Assembly: GCA_015520105.1 (NCBI GenBank)
Contig: WAQT01000050.1
Location: 1 to 11,425 of the forward strand
Source: Candidatus Aenigmatarchaeota archaeon
GTDB lineage: Archaea > Aenigmatarchaeota > Aenigmatarchaeia > QMZP01
Reading direction: 5' to 3'
DNA: 11,425 nucleotides
Position 1 is the stretch's first letter. Every line of letters starts with the position of its first letter. The notes beneath the pieces are model-generated. The model saw nothing but the letters and a program-made list of their open reading frames with translations. It ran no database searches and had not been told where the DNA came from. The translations under genes and the position numbers were made by a program. This document shows, in pieces, positions 1 to 7,722 of this stretch.

Positions 1-1
1 C

Positions 2-565
2 AGGTTCGTGATTGTGACAGGCGGGGGGAGCACTGCAAGGAGATACATAAACGCCGCAGGGAAGGTCAGGGAGCTGGAGAAGATGGATTATCATGAGATA
101 GGTCTCCACGCGACGCGGCTCAATGCGCAGTTCATCAGGGTTCTCTTCAAGGAGCATGCCTGCCCTGATGTCTGGACCGACTACGGGAAGGAGCCGGAAT
201 TCTCAAAGCCCGTGCTTGTGGGAGCCGGATGGAAGCCCGGATTCACCACAGACTACGATGCTGTGATGGCCGCAAAGATTCTCGGCGCAGGGAGGGTTGC
301 GAACCTATCCAACATAGACTATGTTTATGACAAGGACCCCAAGAAATACAGTGACGCAAGGCCCATAAAGGAGATGACGTGGAAGGAGCTTCTCGATATA
401 ACCGGGACGGATATATACGCCGGGATAAACGTTCCCTTCGACCCGCTCGCCTCGCAGGAGGCGATGAAGGCCGGAATACAGGCCGTTATAATGAACGGAA
501 AAGACATCACGAATCTTGACAGCTATCTTTCGGGAAACGGATTCAGGGGAACGGTCATAAAATAA
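2..565 (+). CDS. pyrH: UMP kinase, archaeal type (5'-truncated by window edge)
   Basis: Phosphorylates UMP to UDP with ATP in the cytoplasm (pyrimidine nucleotide synthesis, amino-acid-kinase fold). The frame is open from base 2, reading RFVIVTGGGSTARRYI, which matches the nucleotide-binding strand and glycine loop normally found about 40 residues into archaeal UMP kinases. The GTG at 8 is therefore an internal valine, not a start, and the real N-terminus lies upstream. Other family signatures are HATRLNAQ, the PGFTTDYDAV segment (UMP/ATP site), NLSNIDYVYDKDP, and the C-terminal GTVIK. The 187 residues seen plus about 40 missing fit the usual 220-230 aa. A 67-bp gap separates it from the DHH gene on the same strand, and I see no convincing TATA box well placed for that next gene, so the two may be co-transcribed (inference). 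Confidence 0.95.
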   Translation, partial: RFVIVTGGGSTARRYINAAGKVRELEKMDYHEIGLHATRLNAQFIRVLFKEHACPDVWTDYGKEPEFSKPVLVGAGWKPGFTTDYDAVMAAKILGAGRVANLSNIDYVYDKDPKKYSDARPIKEMTWKELLDITGTDIYAGINVPFDPLASQEAMKAGIQAVIMNGKDITNLDSYLSGNGFRGTVIK

Positions 566-632
566 GACAGCTCTGCGCCAGACAACTTCATTCCATGTTG
601 TTTCGCAATCTCATATAACGGGAAGTGAAAGA

Positions 633-2297
633 ATGGATTCAGGAAGCTCGGAAGAGAACGGTGTAAGGGAAAGGCTCAAATCCCTTGTGAAGGCCTGCAT
701 GGACGCTGCCGCGTCCCTGAGATTCTTTCCCGGAAGCGTGAGGGTTGTGACCCATTACGATGCGGACGGAATAGCGTCGGCGGCTATATTAACGAAAGCG
801 TTGCTGAGAGAGGAAAAAAGGTTTCATCTCTCCATAGCCAAGCAGCTGAGTTCCGAACTCATTGAGGAGCTTGGCCGCGAGGCGTACGGAATGATTGTGT
901 TTGCTGATCTCGGTTCCGGAATGCTGGAAGAGATAGACAAAAAACTTCTCTCTGCGGGAAAGAGGGTTATAGTGATAGACCATCACGAGAGGCAGGGAGT
1001 CATAAATGAGGAGCGCATGAGCCTTATCCACCACATCAATCCCCTGGAGTTCGGGATAAGCGAGGACATATCCGGCTCCGGAATGAGTTACATATTCGCA
1101 CGCTCGATGAACCCCGAGAACAGGGACCTCGCGTTCCTTGGGATACTGGGAGCGATAGGAGACTCTCAGACAGGCTCGATAAGGGAACACTGGGGGGTGC
1201 TCGGCCTGAATCAGGAGATACTAAAGGACGCCATATCATCGGGAAGGATGAAAGTGTCCAGGGGATTGAGGCTCTGGGGAAGGAACACAAGACCAATCCA
1301 CAAGGCCCTTGAGTATTCAATGGACCCTTACATACCCGGAGTCTCTGGTTCTGAGTCCGCAAGTGTGCAGTTCCTTCAGGAACTTGGAATAGAACTCAGA
1401 AACTCTCATGGCTGGAGGACGCTGTCAGACCTCTCGGATGAGGAGAAGAAAAAGCTCTCCTCCGCGATAATAGCCGAGAGAGCGATGAACGGAGAAGAGA
1501 ACCCGGAATGGATATTCGGCGACGTCTATGACATACCCTTCATGAGCGGGGAGCTCAGCGACGCCTCTGAGTTCGCGACCATACTCAATGCATGCGGGAA
1601 GACCGGGAATCCGTGGAAGGGAGTGGGCATGTGCCTGGGAGATGTCAGGTGCGTCGATGAGGCGGACGATGTCCTTACGGAGTACAGAAGGGAGATAGGC
1701 CGCGCGCTTGCATGGGTGAACAGGAACAGGGACTGCATAAGGGAGAGCGAACATGCAGTCTGCCTGATTGCAGGCAGCAATATATCAGAGCATCTCATAT
1801 CAAACGTGATTTCGGTGATGCACAGGTCCGGAATGCTTCCGGACAAGCCCGCGTTTGCGTTCGCTGACACCGAGGACGGAAATATCAAAGTCAGCGCGAG
1901 GATAAGCGACAGGCTTCTTGAGAAGGGTCTTGACCTCAAGGAGATTGTAACAAGAATAGTGGAGAAGACAGGAGGCGAGGGCGGGGGCCATGCGGGAGCA
2001 TCCGGAGCGACCATACCAAAGGAGAGCCTTGAGCTGTTCATTAGCGAGGCAGAATCGATTCTTGAGAAAAGGAAGTCCGGGAAAACCGGAACACAGGAAA
2101 ACAATTTAAATACCTCGCAACAAGAAAAGATAGTAATTTCAGGCAGTGGTGAAGATGGGAGCGCAGAGAGTGAAGGACCCGGAGAAGGAGAAATCGAGAG
2201 AAGAGAAGCAGAAGAAAGAAGAGGGCAAGAAGGAAGAGAAGAAACCGACAATACGGAAATGGAAAGGAAAGGACTGGTACGTTATTTTCTCTCCTAG
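633..2297 (+). CDS. DHH/DHHA1 phosphoesterase, archaeal RecJ-like nuclease
   Basis: A 554-codon protein with the full DHH metal-site set: motif I THYDADG (H41, D43, D45), motif II FADLG (D92), motif III IDHH (D116-H118) and motif IV GAIGDS (D177). These are followed by a C-terminal DHHA1 domain with GGEGGGHAGASGA (447-459). In Archaea such proteins include the GINS-associated nuclease and related RecJ homologues (5'-3' ssDNA/RNA exonucleases in replication, repair or RNA turnover). Which subgroup this is cannot be told by eye. RecJ-like genes beside S3Ae recur in Archaea, which supports the call. The ATG at 633 follows GGAAGTGA. The conserved domain ends near residue 478. The last 47 codons (from about 2155) overlap the S3Ae gene in another frame and give a low-complexity E/R/G tail, probably a by-product of the lysine/glutamate-rich S3Ae N-terminus rather than a selected domain. 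Confidence 0.9.
   Translation: MDSGSSEENGVRERLKSLVKACMDAAASLRFFPGSVRVVTHYDADGIASAAILTKALLREEKRFHLSIAKQLSSELIEELGREAYGMIVFADLGSGMLEEIDKKLLSAGKRVIVIDHHERQGVINEERMSLIHHINPLEFGISEDISGSGMSYIFARSMNPENRDLAFLGILGAIGDSQTGSIREHWGVLGLNQEILKDAISSGRMKVSRGLRLWGRNTRPIHKALEYSMDPYIPGVSGSESASVQFLQELGIELRNSHGWRTLSDLSDEEKKKLSSAIIAERAMNGEENPEWIFGDVYDIPFMSGELSDASEFATILNACGKTGNPWKGVGMCLGDVRCVDEADDVLTEYRREIGRALAWVNRNRDCIRESEHAVCLIAGSNISEHLISNVISVMHRSGMLPDKPAFAFADTEDGNIKVSARISDRLLEKGLDLKEIVTRIVEKTGGEGGGHAGASGATIPKESLELFISEAESILEKRKSGKTGTQENNLNTSQQEKIVISGSGEDGSAESEGPGEGEIERREAEERRGQEGREETDNTEMERKGLVRYFLS
2105..2112 (+). promoter_or_regulatory. TATA box for S3Ae, inside the DHH coding frame
   Basis: TTTAAATA preceded by a purine-rich GGAAAACAA that would suit a BRE. 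A start about 25 nt downstream (near 2131-2136) would leave a leader of about 20 nt before the S3Ae ATG at 2155, which is normal spacing for an archaeal promoter. It stands out as an AT-rich island in otherwise GC-balanced coding sequence. This is a sequence-based inference only. Confidence 0.6.
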
Positions 2298-2814
2298 CAT
2301 GTTCGGTCAGGTTGCTGTCACAGAGACTCCAGCCACAGACCCCAAAACCCTTATCGGAAGGAATGTTTACGCAAGCGTCTCTGACATACTCGGAGACAGG
2401 TCGAAGGACGCCATGCAGGCAGTGATGAAGATAGAGAGAGTCGAAGGGCGGAATGCCTACACGAGGTTTAACGGCATTGTGACTATAAGGGAACATATAG
2501 CAAGGTTTGTGAGAAAGAGGAGCCAGAAGGTTGAGTCTGTCGAGGACTTTGAAACCAAGGACGGCTGGAAGCTAAGGTTCAAGTCCGTGATGGTTCTCAA
2601 CAGGAACGTCAACGCGAGCGTGAAGAAGAATGCCCGGGCCCATATAAGGAAGGAATTGGAGAAGACGGTCCCTGTTTCCACCATAGACGGGATAGCGAAG
2701 CTTATAGTGTCTGGAAAGCTCCAGAATTCGATAAGGAAAAGCGGGAACAGGATATATCCTGTCAGGTTCTTTGAGATATCAAAACTCGAGGTCCTGAAAG
2801 CTCCTGCTTCCTGA
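2155..2814 (+). CDS. rps3ae: 30S ribosomal protein S3Ae (eS1 family)
   Basis: Small-subunit ribosomal protein shared by Archaea and eukaryotes but absent from Bacteria. It sits near the mRNA exit platform and helps initiation. The family core starts at KWKGKDWYVIFSPSMFG (about residues 35-51). TPATDPKTLIGR and the C-terminal RIYPVRFFEISKLEVL are also typical. I chose the ATG at 2155 (219 aa): GGTGA (2148-2152) lies just upstream and the TATA box at 2105 fits. The tandem GTG codons at 2146 and 2149 are less likely alternatives adding 3 or 2 residues. Residues 8-33 are a highly charged K/E/R segment, presumably disordered, longer than the basic N-terminus I expect in this family. The first 143 bp overlap the 3' end of the DHH frame. 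EF-2 follows after a 170-bp gap with its own promoter. Confidence 0.93.
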   Translation: MGAQRVKDPEKEKSREEKQKKEEGKKEEKKPTIRKWKGKDWYVIFSPSMFGQVAVTETPATDPKTLIGRNVYASVSDILGDRSKDAMQAVMKIERVEGRNAYTRFNGIVTIREHIARFVRKRSQKVESVEDFETKDGWKLRFKSVMVLNRNVNASVKKNARAHIRKELEKTVPVSTIDGIAKLIVSGKLQNSIRKSGNRIYPVRFFEISKLEVLKAPAS

Positions 2815-2818
2815 TAGA

Positions 2819-2827
2819 TTTATAAAA
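2819..2827 (+). promoter_or_regulatory. TATA box upstream of EF-2
   Basis: TTTATAAAA lies just after the S3Ae stop. Initiation about 25 nt downstream would be near 2850, giving EF-2 an unusually long leader of about 135 nt. A second AT-rich element, TTATTATAAC at 2839-2848, could place the start near 2870 instead. No promoter-like element lies closer to the EF-2 start codon. Confidence 0.55.
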
Positions 2828-2868
2828 CATCTGCTGCATTATTATAACCAATTCCGCAACGCTGCCGC

Positions 2869-2895
2869 ATGGCGAAATGCGTAGAATGCGGCTAA
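2869..2895 (+). other. Possible 8-codon leader ORF before EF-2
   Basis: ATG at 2869 encodes MAKCVECG and then TAA. The CxxC pattern resembles the first residues of a small zinc-ribbon protein, but the frame closes at once. If transcription starts at the second AT-rich element (2839-2848), this ATG would be at or next to the mRNA 5' end. It could be a translated leader peptide, a decayed gene start, or chance. Confidence 0.25.
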
Positions 2896-2912
2896 TAAGT
2901 GAAGACCGGTTT

Positions 2913-2937
2913 GACGTGACCGAATCGGTTTCGCGTC
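2913..2937 (+). other. Potential hairpin in the EF-2 leader
   Basis: GACG (2913-2916) can pair with CGTC (2934-2937), and inside it GACCG (2918-2922) pairs with CGGTT (2926-2930) around a 3-nt AAT loop, with a small internal loop between the two helices. It lies between the mini-ORF and the EF-2 start, so it would be transcribed from either upstream TATA element. It is a modest structure and may be chance. Confidence 0.3.
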
Positions 2938-2984
2938 ATGTCTCCGTAACTGTCGGACAGATTTCAAGTCGGAAGGCGAAAGTT

Positions 2985-5177
2985 ATGGCAAAAGACCTTA
3001 CATCATCCGTGAAGGAACTCATGAGAAAGCCCGAGCAGATAAGGAACATCGGAATAGTTGCGCATATAGACCACGGAAAGACCACGCTCAGCGACAACCT
3101 TCTTGCGGGCGCGGGCATGATTTCCGAAGAGCTTGCGGGCCAGCAGCTTGCGATGGACTTCGACAAGCAGGAGCAGGAGAGGGGAATAACAATATACGCC
3201 GCAAACGTCTCCATGATTCATGAGTTCAAGGGAAAGGAATACCTCATCAACCTTATCGACACTCCGGGCCACGTTGACTTCGGAGGCGATGTCACAAGGG
3301 CCATGAGAGCTGTGGACGGAGTGGTCGCTGTGGCCTGCGCTGTCGAGGGAGTGATGCCCCAGACAGAGACCGTGATAAGGCAGGCCCTCAAGGAGAGGGT
3401 GAGGCCGGTTCTTTTCATAAACAAGACCGACAGGCTCATAAAGGAGTTGAAACTCACTCCGGAACAGATGATGGAGAGATTCAAGAACATAATAACTGAA
3501 GTCAACCTACTTATCCAGAAGTACTGCGACGAGCAGTTCAAGGACAAATGGACTGTGAGCGTGAACGACGGCTCCGTCGCCTTTGGCTCTGCGGTCAAGA
3601 ACTGGGCTATATCCGTTCCCTTCATGCAGCAGAAGGGTATAACGTTCAAAGACATAATAGAAATGACAAACTCCGACAACGAGAAGGAGCTTGCGAAGAA
3701 GGCTCCCCTGCACGAGGTTGTTCTCGACATGGTGATAAACCATCTCCCCAGCCCTCTGGAGGCCCAGAAGTACAGAATACCGAAGATATGGCCTGGCGAC
3801 CCGGAGTCGGACTTCGGCAAGGACATGATTTCTGTGAATCCTGACGGAAAGCTTGCGGCTGTTGTGACCAAGATATACCCGGACCCGCATGCAGGATATG
3901 TCGCGACAGTGAGAATATTCTCCGGAAAGATAAGGAAAGGCCAGGACGTCTATCTTGTAGGAGCAGGGAAGACCGAGAAGGTTCAGCAGGTTTCTGTTTA
4001 CAAGGGTCAGCAGAGGGTGCAGATGGACGAGGTGGATGCAGGAAACATCGTGGGCATAGTTGGTCTCAAGGAGGCATCCTCGGGAGAAACTCTTTGCGAC
4101 CCTGCCCATGTCATACAGGGATTCGAGGCGATAAAGCATCTCTTCGAGCCCGTAGTGACGAAGGCGATAGAGCCGAAGAGCCCGAAGCAGCTCTCCAAGC
4201 TGATAGAGTTCCTCAAGAAGGTCGGAAGGGAGGACCCCACCCTCAGGGTGAAGATAAATGAAGAGACCGGAGAATACATTGTGGCCGGACTCGGAGAGCT
4301 CCACATAAACGCGAAGGTTGAGAACAAACTCAAAGAAGAGGGAATAGAGGTTGAGATATCTCCGCCCATAGTCATATACAGGGAATCCATAAAGGCAGTC
4401 ACTCCCCAGCCGGTTGAAGGAAAATCTCCCAACAAGCACAACCGCTTCTACCTCGTGACCGAGCCGCTTGAACAGGCTGTATATGACGCAATGGTCAGGG
4501 GAGAGATAGAGGACCAGGAGGTCAAGAAAAAGGACCAGGAGCTCATAGAGAAGCTCGTCTCCCTCGGAATGGACAGGGAGGAGGTCAGGAAGATAAAGAT
4601 GATATACGAGAGGAACATGCTTCTCGATGTCACTGTAGGTGTCGGAGCGATACTCGAAATCATGGAGATGGTAAAGCAGGCCTTCAAGGAAGTCATGGAT
4701 GAGGGTCCTCTCGCAAGGGAGCCATGTTCAGGCGTGAAGGTCAAGCTCGTTGACGCGAAGCTGCACGAAGACGCGATACACAGGGGGCCTGCGCAGGTCA
4801 TACCTGCTGTGAGAAGGGCCGTGAGGGAGGCAATGCTCGCGAGCAAGCCCTACATTCTCGAACCGAAACAGATAATAAGGATAGACGTTCCCATGGAGCA
4901 CATGGGCGGGGCGACGAAGGAAATATCGAACAGGAGAGGCCAGATACTCGAGATGAACGAGGAGAGAGGAACCTCTGTGATAAAGGCCAAGATACCTGTA
5001 GCAGAGATGTTCGGCTTCAACTCCGCCCTGAAGTCCGCCACTGGAGGGACCGGATTCTTCTGGCTGATAGACATAGTCTACGAGCCGCTTCCGAAGGAAC
5101 TCGAACCCAAGGTAATAGAGCAGATAAAGCAGAGGAAGGGCATAAAGGATGTTCAGGAAGAAGAGGGTTCGGAATAG
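2985..5177 (+). CDS. fusA: Translation elongation factor aEF-2
   Basis: GTPase that moves tRNA and mRNA through the ribosome after each peptide bond. All G motifs are present: AHIDHGKT (26-33), switch I RGITI (66-70), DTPGH (92-96) and NKTD (146-149). The diphthamide target is His599 in LHEDAIHRG, so the cell should carry the diphthamide pathway (known for archaeal EF-2). The frame is open upstream to an ATG at 2877, but those 36 extra residues have no counterpart in the family. Starting at the ATG at 2985 gives MAKDLTSSVKELMRKPEQIR and 730 aa, the normal archaeal length, with GGAAGG about 10 nt upstream. The gene ends 18 bp from the 3' end of the convergent rpiB. There is no sign of an intein or a frameshift. 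Confidence 0.97.
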   Translation: MAKDLTSSVKELMRKPEQIRNIGIVAHIDHGKTTLSDNLLAGAGMISEELAGQQLAMDFDKQEQERGITIYAANVSMIHEFKGKEYLINLIDTPGHVDFGGDVTRAMRAVDGVVAVACAVEGVMPQTETVIRQALKERVRPVLFINKTDRLIKELKLTPEQMMERFKNIITEVNLLIQKYCDEQFKDKWTVSVNDGSVAFGSAVKNWAISVPFMQQKGITFKDIIEMTNSDNEKELAKKAPLHEVVLDMVINHLPSPLEAQKYRIPKIWPGDPESDFGKDMISVNPDGKLAAVVTKIYPDPHAGYVATVRIFSGKIRKGQDVYLVGAGKTEKVQQVSVYKGQQRVQMDEVDAGNIVGIVGLKEASSGETLCDPAHVIQGFEAIKHLFEPVVTKAIEPKSPKQLSKLIEFLKKVGREDPTLRVKINEETGEYIVAGLGELHINAKVENKLKEEGIEVEISPPIVIYRESIKAVTPQPVEGKSPNKHNRFYLVTEPLEQAVYDAMVRGEIEDQEVKKKDQELIEKLVSLGMDREEVRKIKMIYERNMLLDVTVGVGAILEIMEMVKQAFKEVMDEGPLAREPCSGVKVKLVDAKLHEDAIHRGPAQVIPAVRRAVREAMLASKPYILEPKQIIRIDVPMEHMGGATKEISNRRGQILEMNEERGTSVIKAKIPVAEMFGFNSALKSATGGTGFFWLIDIVYEPLPKELEPKVIEQIKQRKGIKDVQEEEGSE

Positions 5178-5195
5178 AAATCTTGCCGCATGAAT

Positions 5196-5657
5196 TTACA
5201 CTCTCATGTATCTTTTCTCTATCTCCATTATCTTTCCGACCCTTCTGAGATGCCTCTCTTCCCTGCTGAATTCCGTTTCCAGCCACGCAGAGACTATCCT
5301 TTTGGCAGTCTCCGGTTCAACTAATCTCTCACCCATGCATAAGACATTTATGTCTCCGTGTTCCTTGGCCATTCTTGCAGACTCTTCGTTCCAGCACACT
5401 GAGGCATGGATTCCCGGAATCTTGTTCGCGACCCTGTTCATCCCATGCCCGGAGCCGCATATGAGGATACCCTTCCCTCCGTTATTCCTGACCATCTCGC
5501 ATACCTTCAGAGCGTAATCCGGATAGTCGTCGTGCGGGTCGTACTCATTGGGTCCTATATCCTCAACCCTGTAGCCGCTCTCAAGAAGAAAATCCCTTAT
5601 CTCTCCCTTCAGCCTGAATCCGGCATGGTCGCTTCCTATGTAAATAATCTCTTCCAT
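5196..5657 (-). CDS. rpiB: Ribose-5-phosphate isomerase B (RpiB/LacAB family)
   Basis: Interconverts ribose 5-phosphate and ribulose 5-phosphate in the cytoplasm, supplying ribose for nucleotides. The 153-aa product starts MEEIIYIGSDHAGF, with the phosphate/substrate loop GSDHAG (8-13), the DDYPDYA segment (43-49), the catalytic-cysteine motif ILICGSGHGMNRVANK (Cys67) and KEHGDINVLCMGER (98-111). The CGSGHGMN loop differs from the common CGTGIGMS form (Ser and His at normally Thr and Ile positions), but the Cys and glycines are kept, so activity is expected. Most Archaea use the unrelated RpiA, so an RpiB here is a minority arrangement. LacA/LacB-type sugar isomerase activity cannot be excluded. 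The promoter just upstream suggests a leaderless transcript. Confidence 0.9.
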   Translation of the reverse strand: MEEIIYIGSDHAGFRLKGEIRDFLLESGYRVEDIGPNEYDPHDDYPDYALKVCEMVRNNGGKGILICGSGHGMNRVANKIPGIHASVCWNEESARMAKEHGDINVLCMGERLVEPETAKRIVSAWLETEFSREERHLRRVGKIMEIEKRYMRV

Positions 5658-5674
5658 GCTTGTTTATTGGTTTC

Positions 5675-5684
5675 ATTATTAAAG
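5675..5684 (-). promoter_or_regulatory. Putative TATA box of rpiB
   Basis: Read on the minus strand, CTTTAATAAT is centred about 22 nt before the rpiB ATG. Standard archaeal TATA-to-start spacing would put the transcript 5' end at or within a few bases of the ATG, meaning a leaderless message. No Shine-Dalgarno sequence is visible before this start, which agrees. Confidence 0.45.
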
Positions 5685-5726
5685 ATTTTTCTCCATATTC
5701 GACTATCCGCGTAGCTCCCCGATAAC

Positions 5727-5735
5727 TTTTATATT
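5727..5735 (+). promoter_or_regulatory. TATA box of the porGDA operon
   Basis: TTTTATATT is centred about 48 nt upstream of porG. A start near 5757 would leave a leader of about 20 nt. It lies in the 121-bp divergent region shared with rpiB, and no other plus-strand candidate is as good. Confidence 0.55.
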
Positions 5736-5778
5736 CCTTAAAACCCAAACTGCTTATCAGGTTTCTGATGGTCGTATC

Positions 5779-6300
5779 ATGATAGAAATACGCTTTCACG
5801 GAAGGGGCGGACAGGGAGCTGTTACAGCCGCCTCATTGCTGGCAAAGGCAGCAGGACTCGACGGCAAGTACGCGCAGGCCTTTCCAGCCTTTGGCGTGGA
5901 GAGAAGGGGCGCTCCCGTGAGGGCCTTCTGCAGGATATCCGAGAGAAAGATAACGCTCCGCTCCCAGATATATTCCCCGGATTTCATAGTGGTTCTTGAC
6001 GACACGCTCCTCGGTCTTCCGGAAATAACAGAGGGCCTGAAGAAGGACTCCGTGGCTGTGATCAACACCAAATCAAGGCCGCAGCTGAAGCAGAAGACGT
6101 TCTGCTATGACGCGACATCCCTCGCGCTCGAGATGCTGGGAAAGGACATAGTGAACACCGCAATGCTTGGCGTGTTCGCGAAGGCCTCAGGCCTTGTATC
6201 AATATCCTCTATAGAGAAGGCGATAGAGGAGAACTTCCCTCCAAGACTCGCGGAGGTCAATGCGAAGCTCGTGAGAACCGCTTACGAGAGAACGGAGTGA
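5779..6300 (+). CDS. porG: Pyruvate:ferredoxin oxidoreductase, gamma subunit
   Basis: Gamma subunit of the multi-subunit 2-oxoacid:ferredoxin oxidoreductase that converts pyruvate, CoA and oxidised ferredoxin to acetyl-CoA, CO2 and reduced ferredoxin. It is reversible and cytoplasmic. At 173 aa it is normal length. The N-terminal GRGGQG (8-13) and the segment [17 protein letters not shown] (35-51) are diagnostic and fit the pyruvate-type enzymes. INTAMLG-type residues appear as VNTAMLG near 125. First gene of porG-D-A: a 4-bp gap separates it from porD, whose Shine-Dalgarno GGAGTGAT covers the end of this gene, implying coupled translation. The start at 5779 (ATG IEIRFHG) matches family N-termini. 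A four-codon ATG frame at 5768 overlaps the start and is ignored. Confidence 0.93.
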
Positions 6301-6304
6301 TTGC

Positions 6305-6589
6305 ATGGAGAAGCTGAACGAAGGCGCAGTGGTCGCGGAACCCGGTTCCTCGTCCAGGAAGAAGACCGGCTCGTGGAGAACGTTCAGGCCTGTCGTGACG
6401 GACAAGTGCGTCGCGTGTGGAATATGCGTGCTTCATTGCCCGGAGCCTTGCATAGAGCTGAAGCCCTCGAAGGACAGCAAGGCTTCGAGCGGGAAGATAG
6501 CGGTTATAGACTATGACTACTGCAAGGGATGCCTGATATGCATGAACGTGTGCCCGCACGACGCGATAAGGAAGGAGATGGAAAGATGA
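6305..6589 (+). CDS. porD: Pyruvate:ferredoxin oxidoreductase, delta (ferredoxin-like) subunit
   Basis: The electron-transfer subunit of POR. It has two classic [4Fe-4S] motifs: C35-x2-C38-x2-C41-x3-C45 followed by Pro, and C73-x2-C76-x2-C79-x3-C83 followed by Pro. They pass electrons from the TPP site towards free ferredoxin. The 94 aa are ordinary for PorD, with a 30-residue N-terminal arm (GSWRTFRPVV) typical of the family before the first cluster. The ATG at 6305 follows GGAGTGAT. Its TGA overlaps the porA ATG in an ATGA junction, so the three por genes are translationally linked. Confidence 0.94.
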   Translation: MEKLNEGAVVAEPGSSSRKKTGSWRTFRPVVTDKCVACGICVLHCPEPCIELKPSKDSKASSGKIAVIDYDYCKGCLICMNVCPHDAIRKEMER

Positions 6590-7722
6590 CTGTCCCGAAG
6601 ACTGTTCTGGAAGGCTCAGAGGCGGTTGCCGAGGCAGTGAGGCAGTGCAAACCCGGAGTGATAGCCGCATATCCAATCACTCCCCAGACCCATGTGGTCG
6701 AGACTCTTGCCAGAATGATTGCTGACGGAGAGCTTGACGCCGAGATGATAAGGGTGGAGAGCGAGCAGTCCGCAATGGCTGCGTGCATCGGCTCTCAGGC
6801 CACGGGAGTGCGCTCCTACACTGCAACAGCATCTCAAGGCCTTGCTCTCATGCACGAGATTCTGTTCATAGCATCGGGAATGAGGCTTCCCATAGTGATG
6901 ACTGTTGCGAACCGTTCACTCTCGGCTCCCCTGAACATATGGAACGACCAGCAGGATTCCATAGCATCGAGAGACTCCGGATGGATTCAGCTCTATGTGG
7001 AGGACGCTCAGGAGGCGTACGACACGCACATACAGGCCTTCAGGATAGCGGAGGAGATTCACAATCCTGTTATGGTGTGCATGGACGGTTTCGTGGTCTC
7101 CCACACCTACGAGAATGTTCTGATAGAGGAAGACTCAAAGGTTTCAGAATTCCTTCCGGAGTACAAACCCCTGTTCTCCCTGAATCCGAAGAAGCCTGTC
7201 ACAATGGGAGCGCTGGGGACGCCGGAGTATTTCGTCAGGTTCAGGAAGCAGCAGCAGGACACGCTCAAGAAGGCCCTGGAAACGATATCCAAGGCCAACG
7301 AGGAGTTTGCGAAGGCGTTCTCAAGAAAATACGGCAACGGCCTTATAGAAACCATAGGGATGGAAGGAGCGAAGCACGCCATAATCACAATGGGTTCCGT
7401 GACCGGAACCATAAGGGAGGTTGCAGAGGAGGCTGGCGTGGGTATAATAAGGGTGAGGTCTTTCAGGCCATTCCCTGCAGAGGAGATACGGAAGGCCTGC
7501 GAGGGCCTCGAGTCCGTCGGTGTGATAGAGAAGGATATATCAATCGGGGCGTCCGGGGCTTTGTATGACGAGGCGAGGTCCGCGCTCTACTCCCTGAAGA
7601 ATAGACCGAAGGTTTCTGGATTCATCGCCGGAATAGGAGGAAGGGACATCACACCAAGCCATATTCTGGAGATTGCCAAGAAGATAAAGGAAGGAGAAGA
7701 GAGAACCGAATGGGTCATGTAG
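6586..7722 (+). CDS. porA: Pyruvate:ferredoxin oxidoreductase, alpha subunit
   Basis: Alpha subunit carrying the pyrimidine-binding and 2-oxoacid domains of the TPP enzyme; it needs the beta subunit for the TPP/Mg and proximal cluster site. It is 378 aa, starting MTVPKTVLEGSEAVAEAV. Key segments are AAYPITPQT (27-35), RVESEQSAMAACIGSQATG (56-74), SYTATASQGLALMHE (77-91) and NRSLSAPLNIWNDQQDS (109-125), the last being characteristic of pyruvate-type enzymes. I chose the ATG at 6586, four bases before the end of porD (ATGA overlap) with GGAG about 10 nt upstream. An in-frame ATG at 6529 lies within porD and is rejected. No beta-subunit gene follows: the next frame encodes a tiny membrane protein. 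Confidence 0.95.
   Translation: MTVPKTVLEGSEAVAEAVRQCKPGVIAAYPITPQTHVVETLARMIADGELDAEMIRVESEQSAMAACIGSQATGVRSYTATASQGLALMHEILFIASGMRLPIVMTVANRSLSAPLNIWNDQQDSIASRDSGWIQLYVEDAQEAYDTHIQAFRIAEEIHNPVMVCMDGFVVSHTYENVLIEEDSKVSEFLPEYKPLFSLNPKKPVTMGALGTPEYFVRFRKQQQDTLKKALETISKANEEFAKAFSRKYGNGLIETIGMEGAKHAIITMGSVTGTIREVAEEAGVGIIRVRSFRPFPAEEIRKACEGLESVGVIEKDISIGASGALYDEARSALYSLKNRPKVSGFIAGIGGRDITPSHILEIAKKIKEGEERTEWVM

Noticed and set aside
1526..2251. Long minus-strand frame of 241 codons opposite the DHH gene
   Set aside because: It is Ser/Pro/Leu-rich shadow sequence caused by the codon bias of the real gene, with no motif and no ribosome-binding site.
2877..2984. 36-residue N-terminal extension of EF-2
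   Set aside because: The frame is open, but the residues do not resemble EF-2 N-termini, and the ATG at 2985 gives the normal start and length.
3507..4439. 310-codon minus-strand frame opposite EF-2
   Set aside because: It is the reverse complement of highly conserved EF-2 coding sequence, with composition typical of antisense shadows.
6783..7568. 261-codon plus-strand frame inside porA
   Set aside because: It is an out-of-frame shadow rich in His, Arg, Ser and Gly. The overlapping porA frame has full family motifs.
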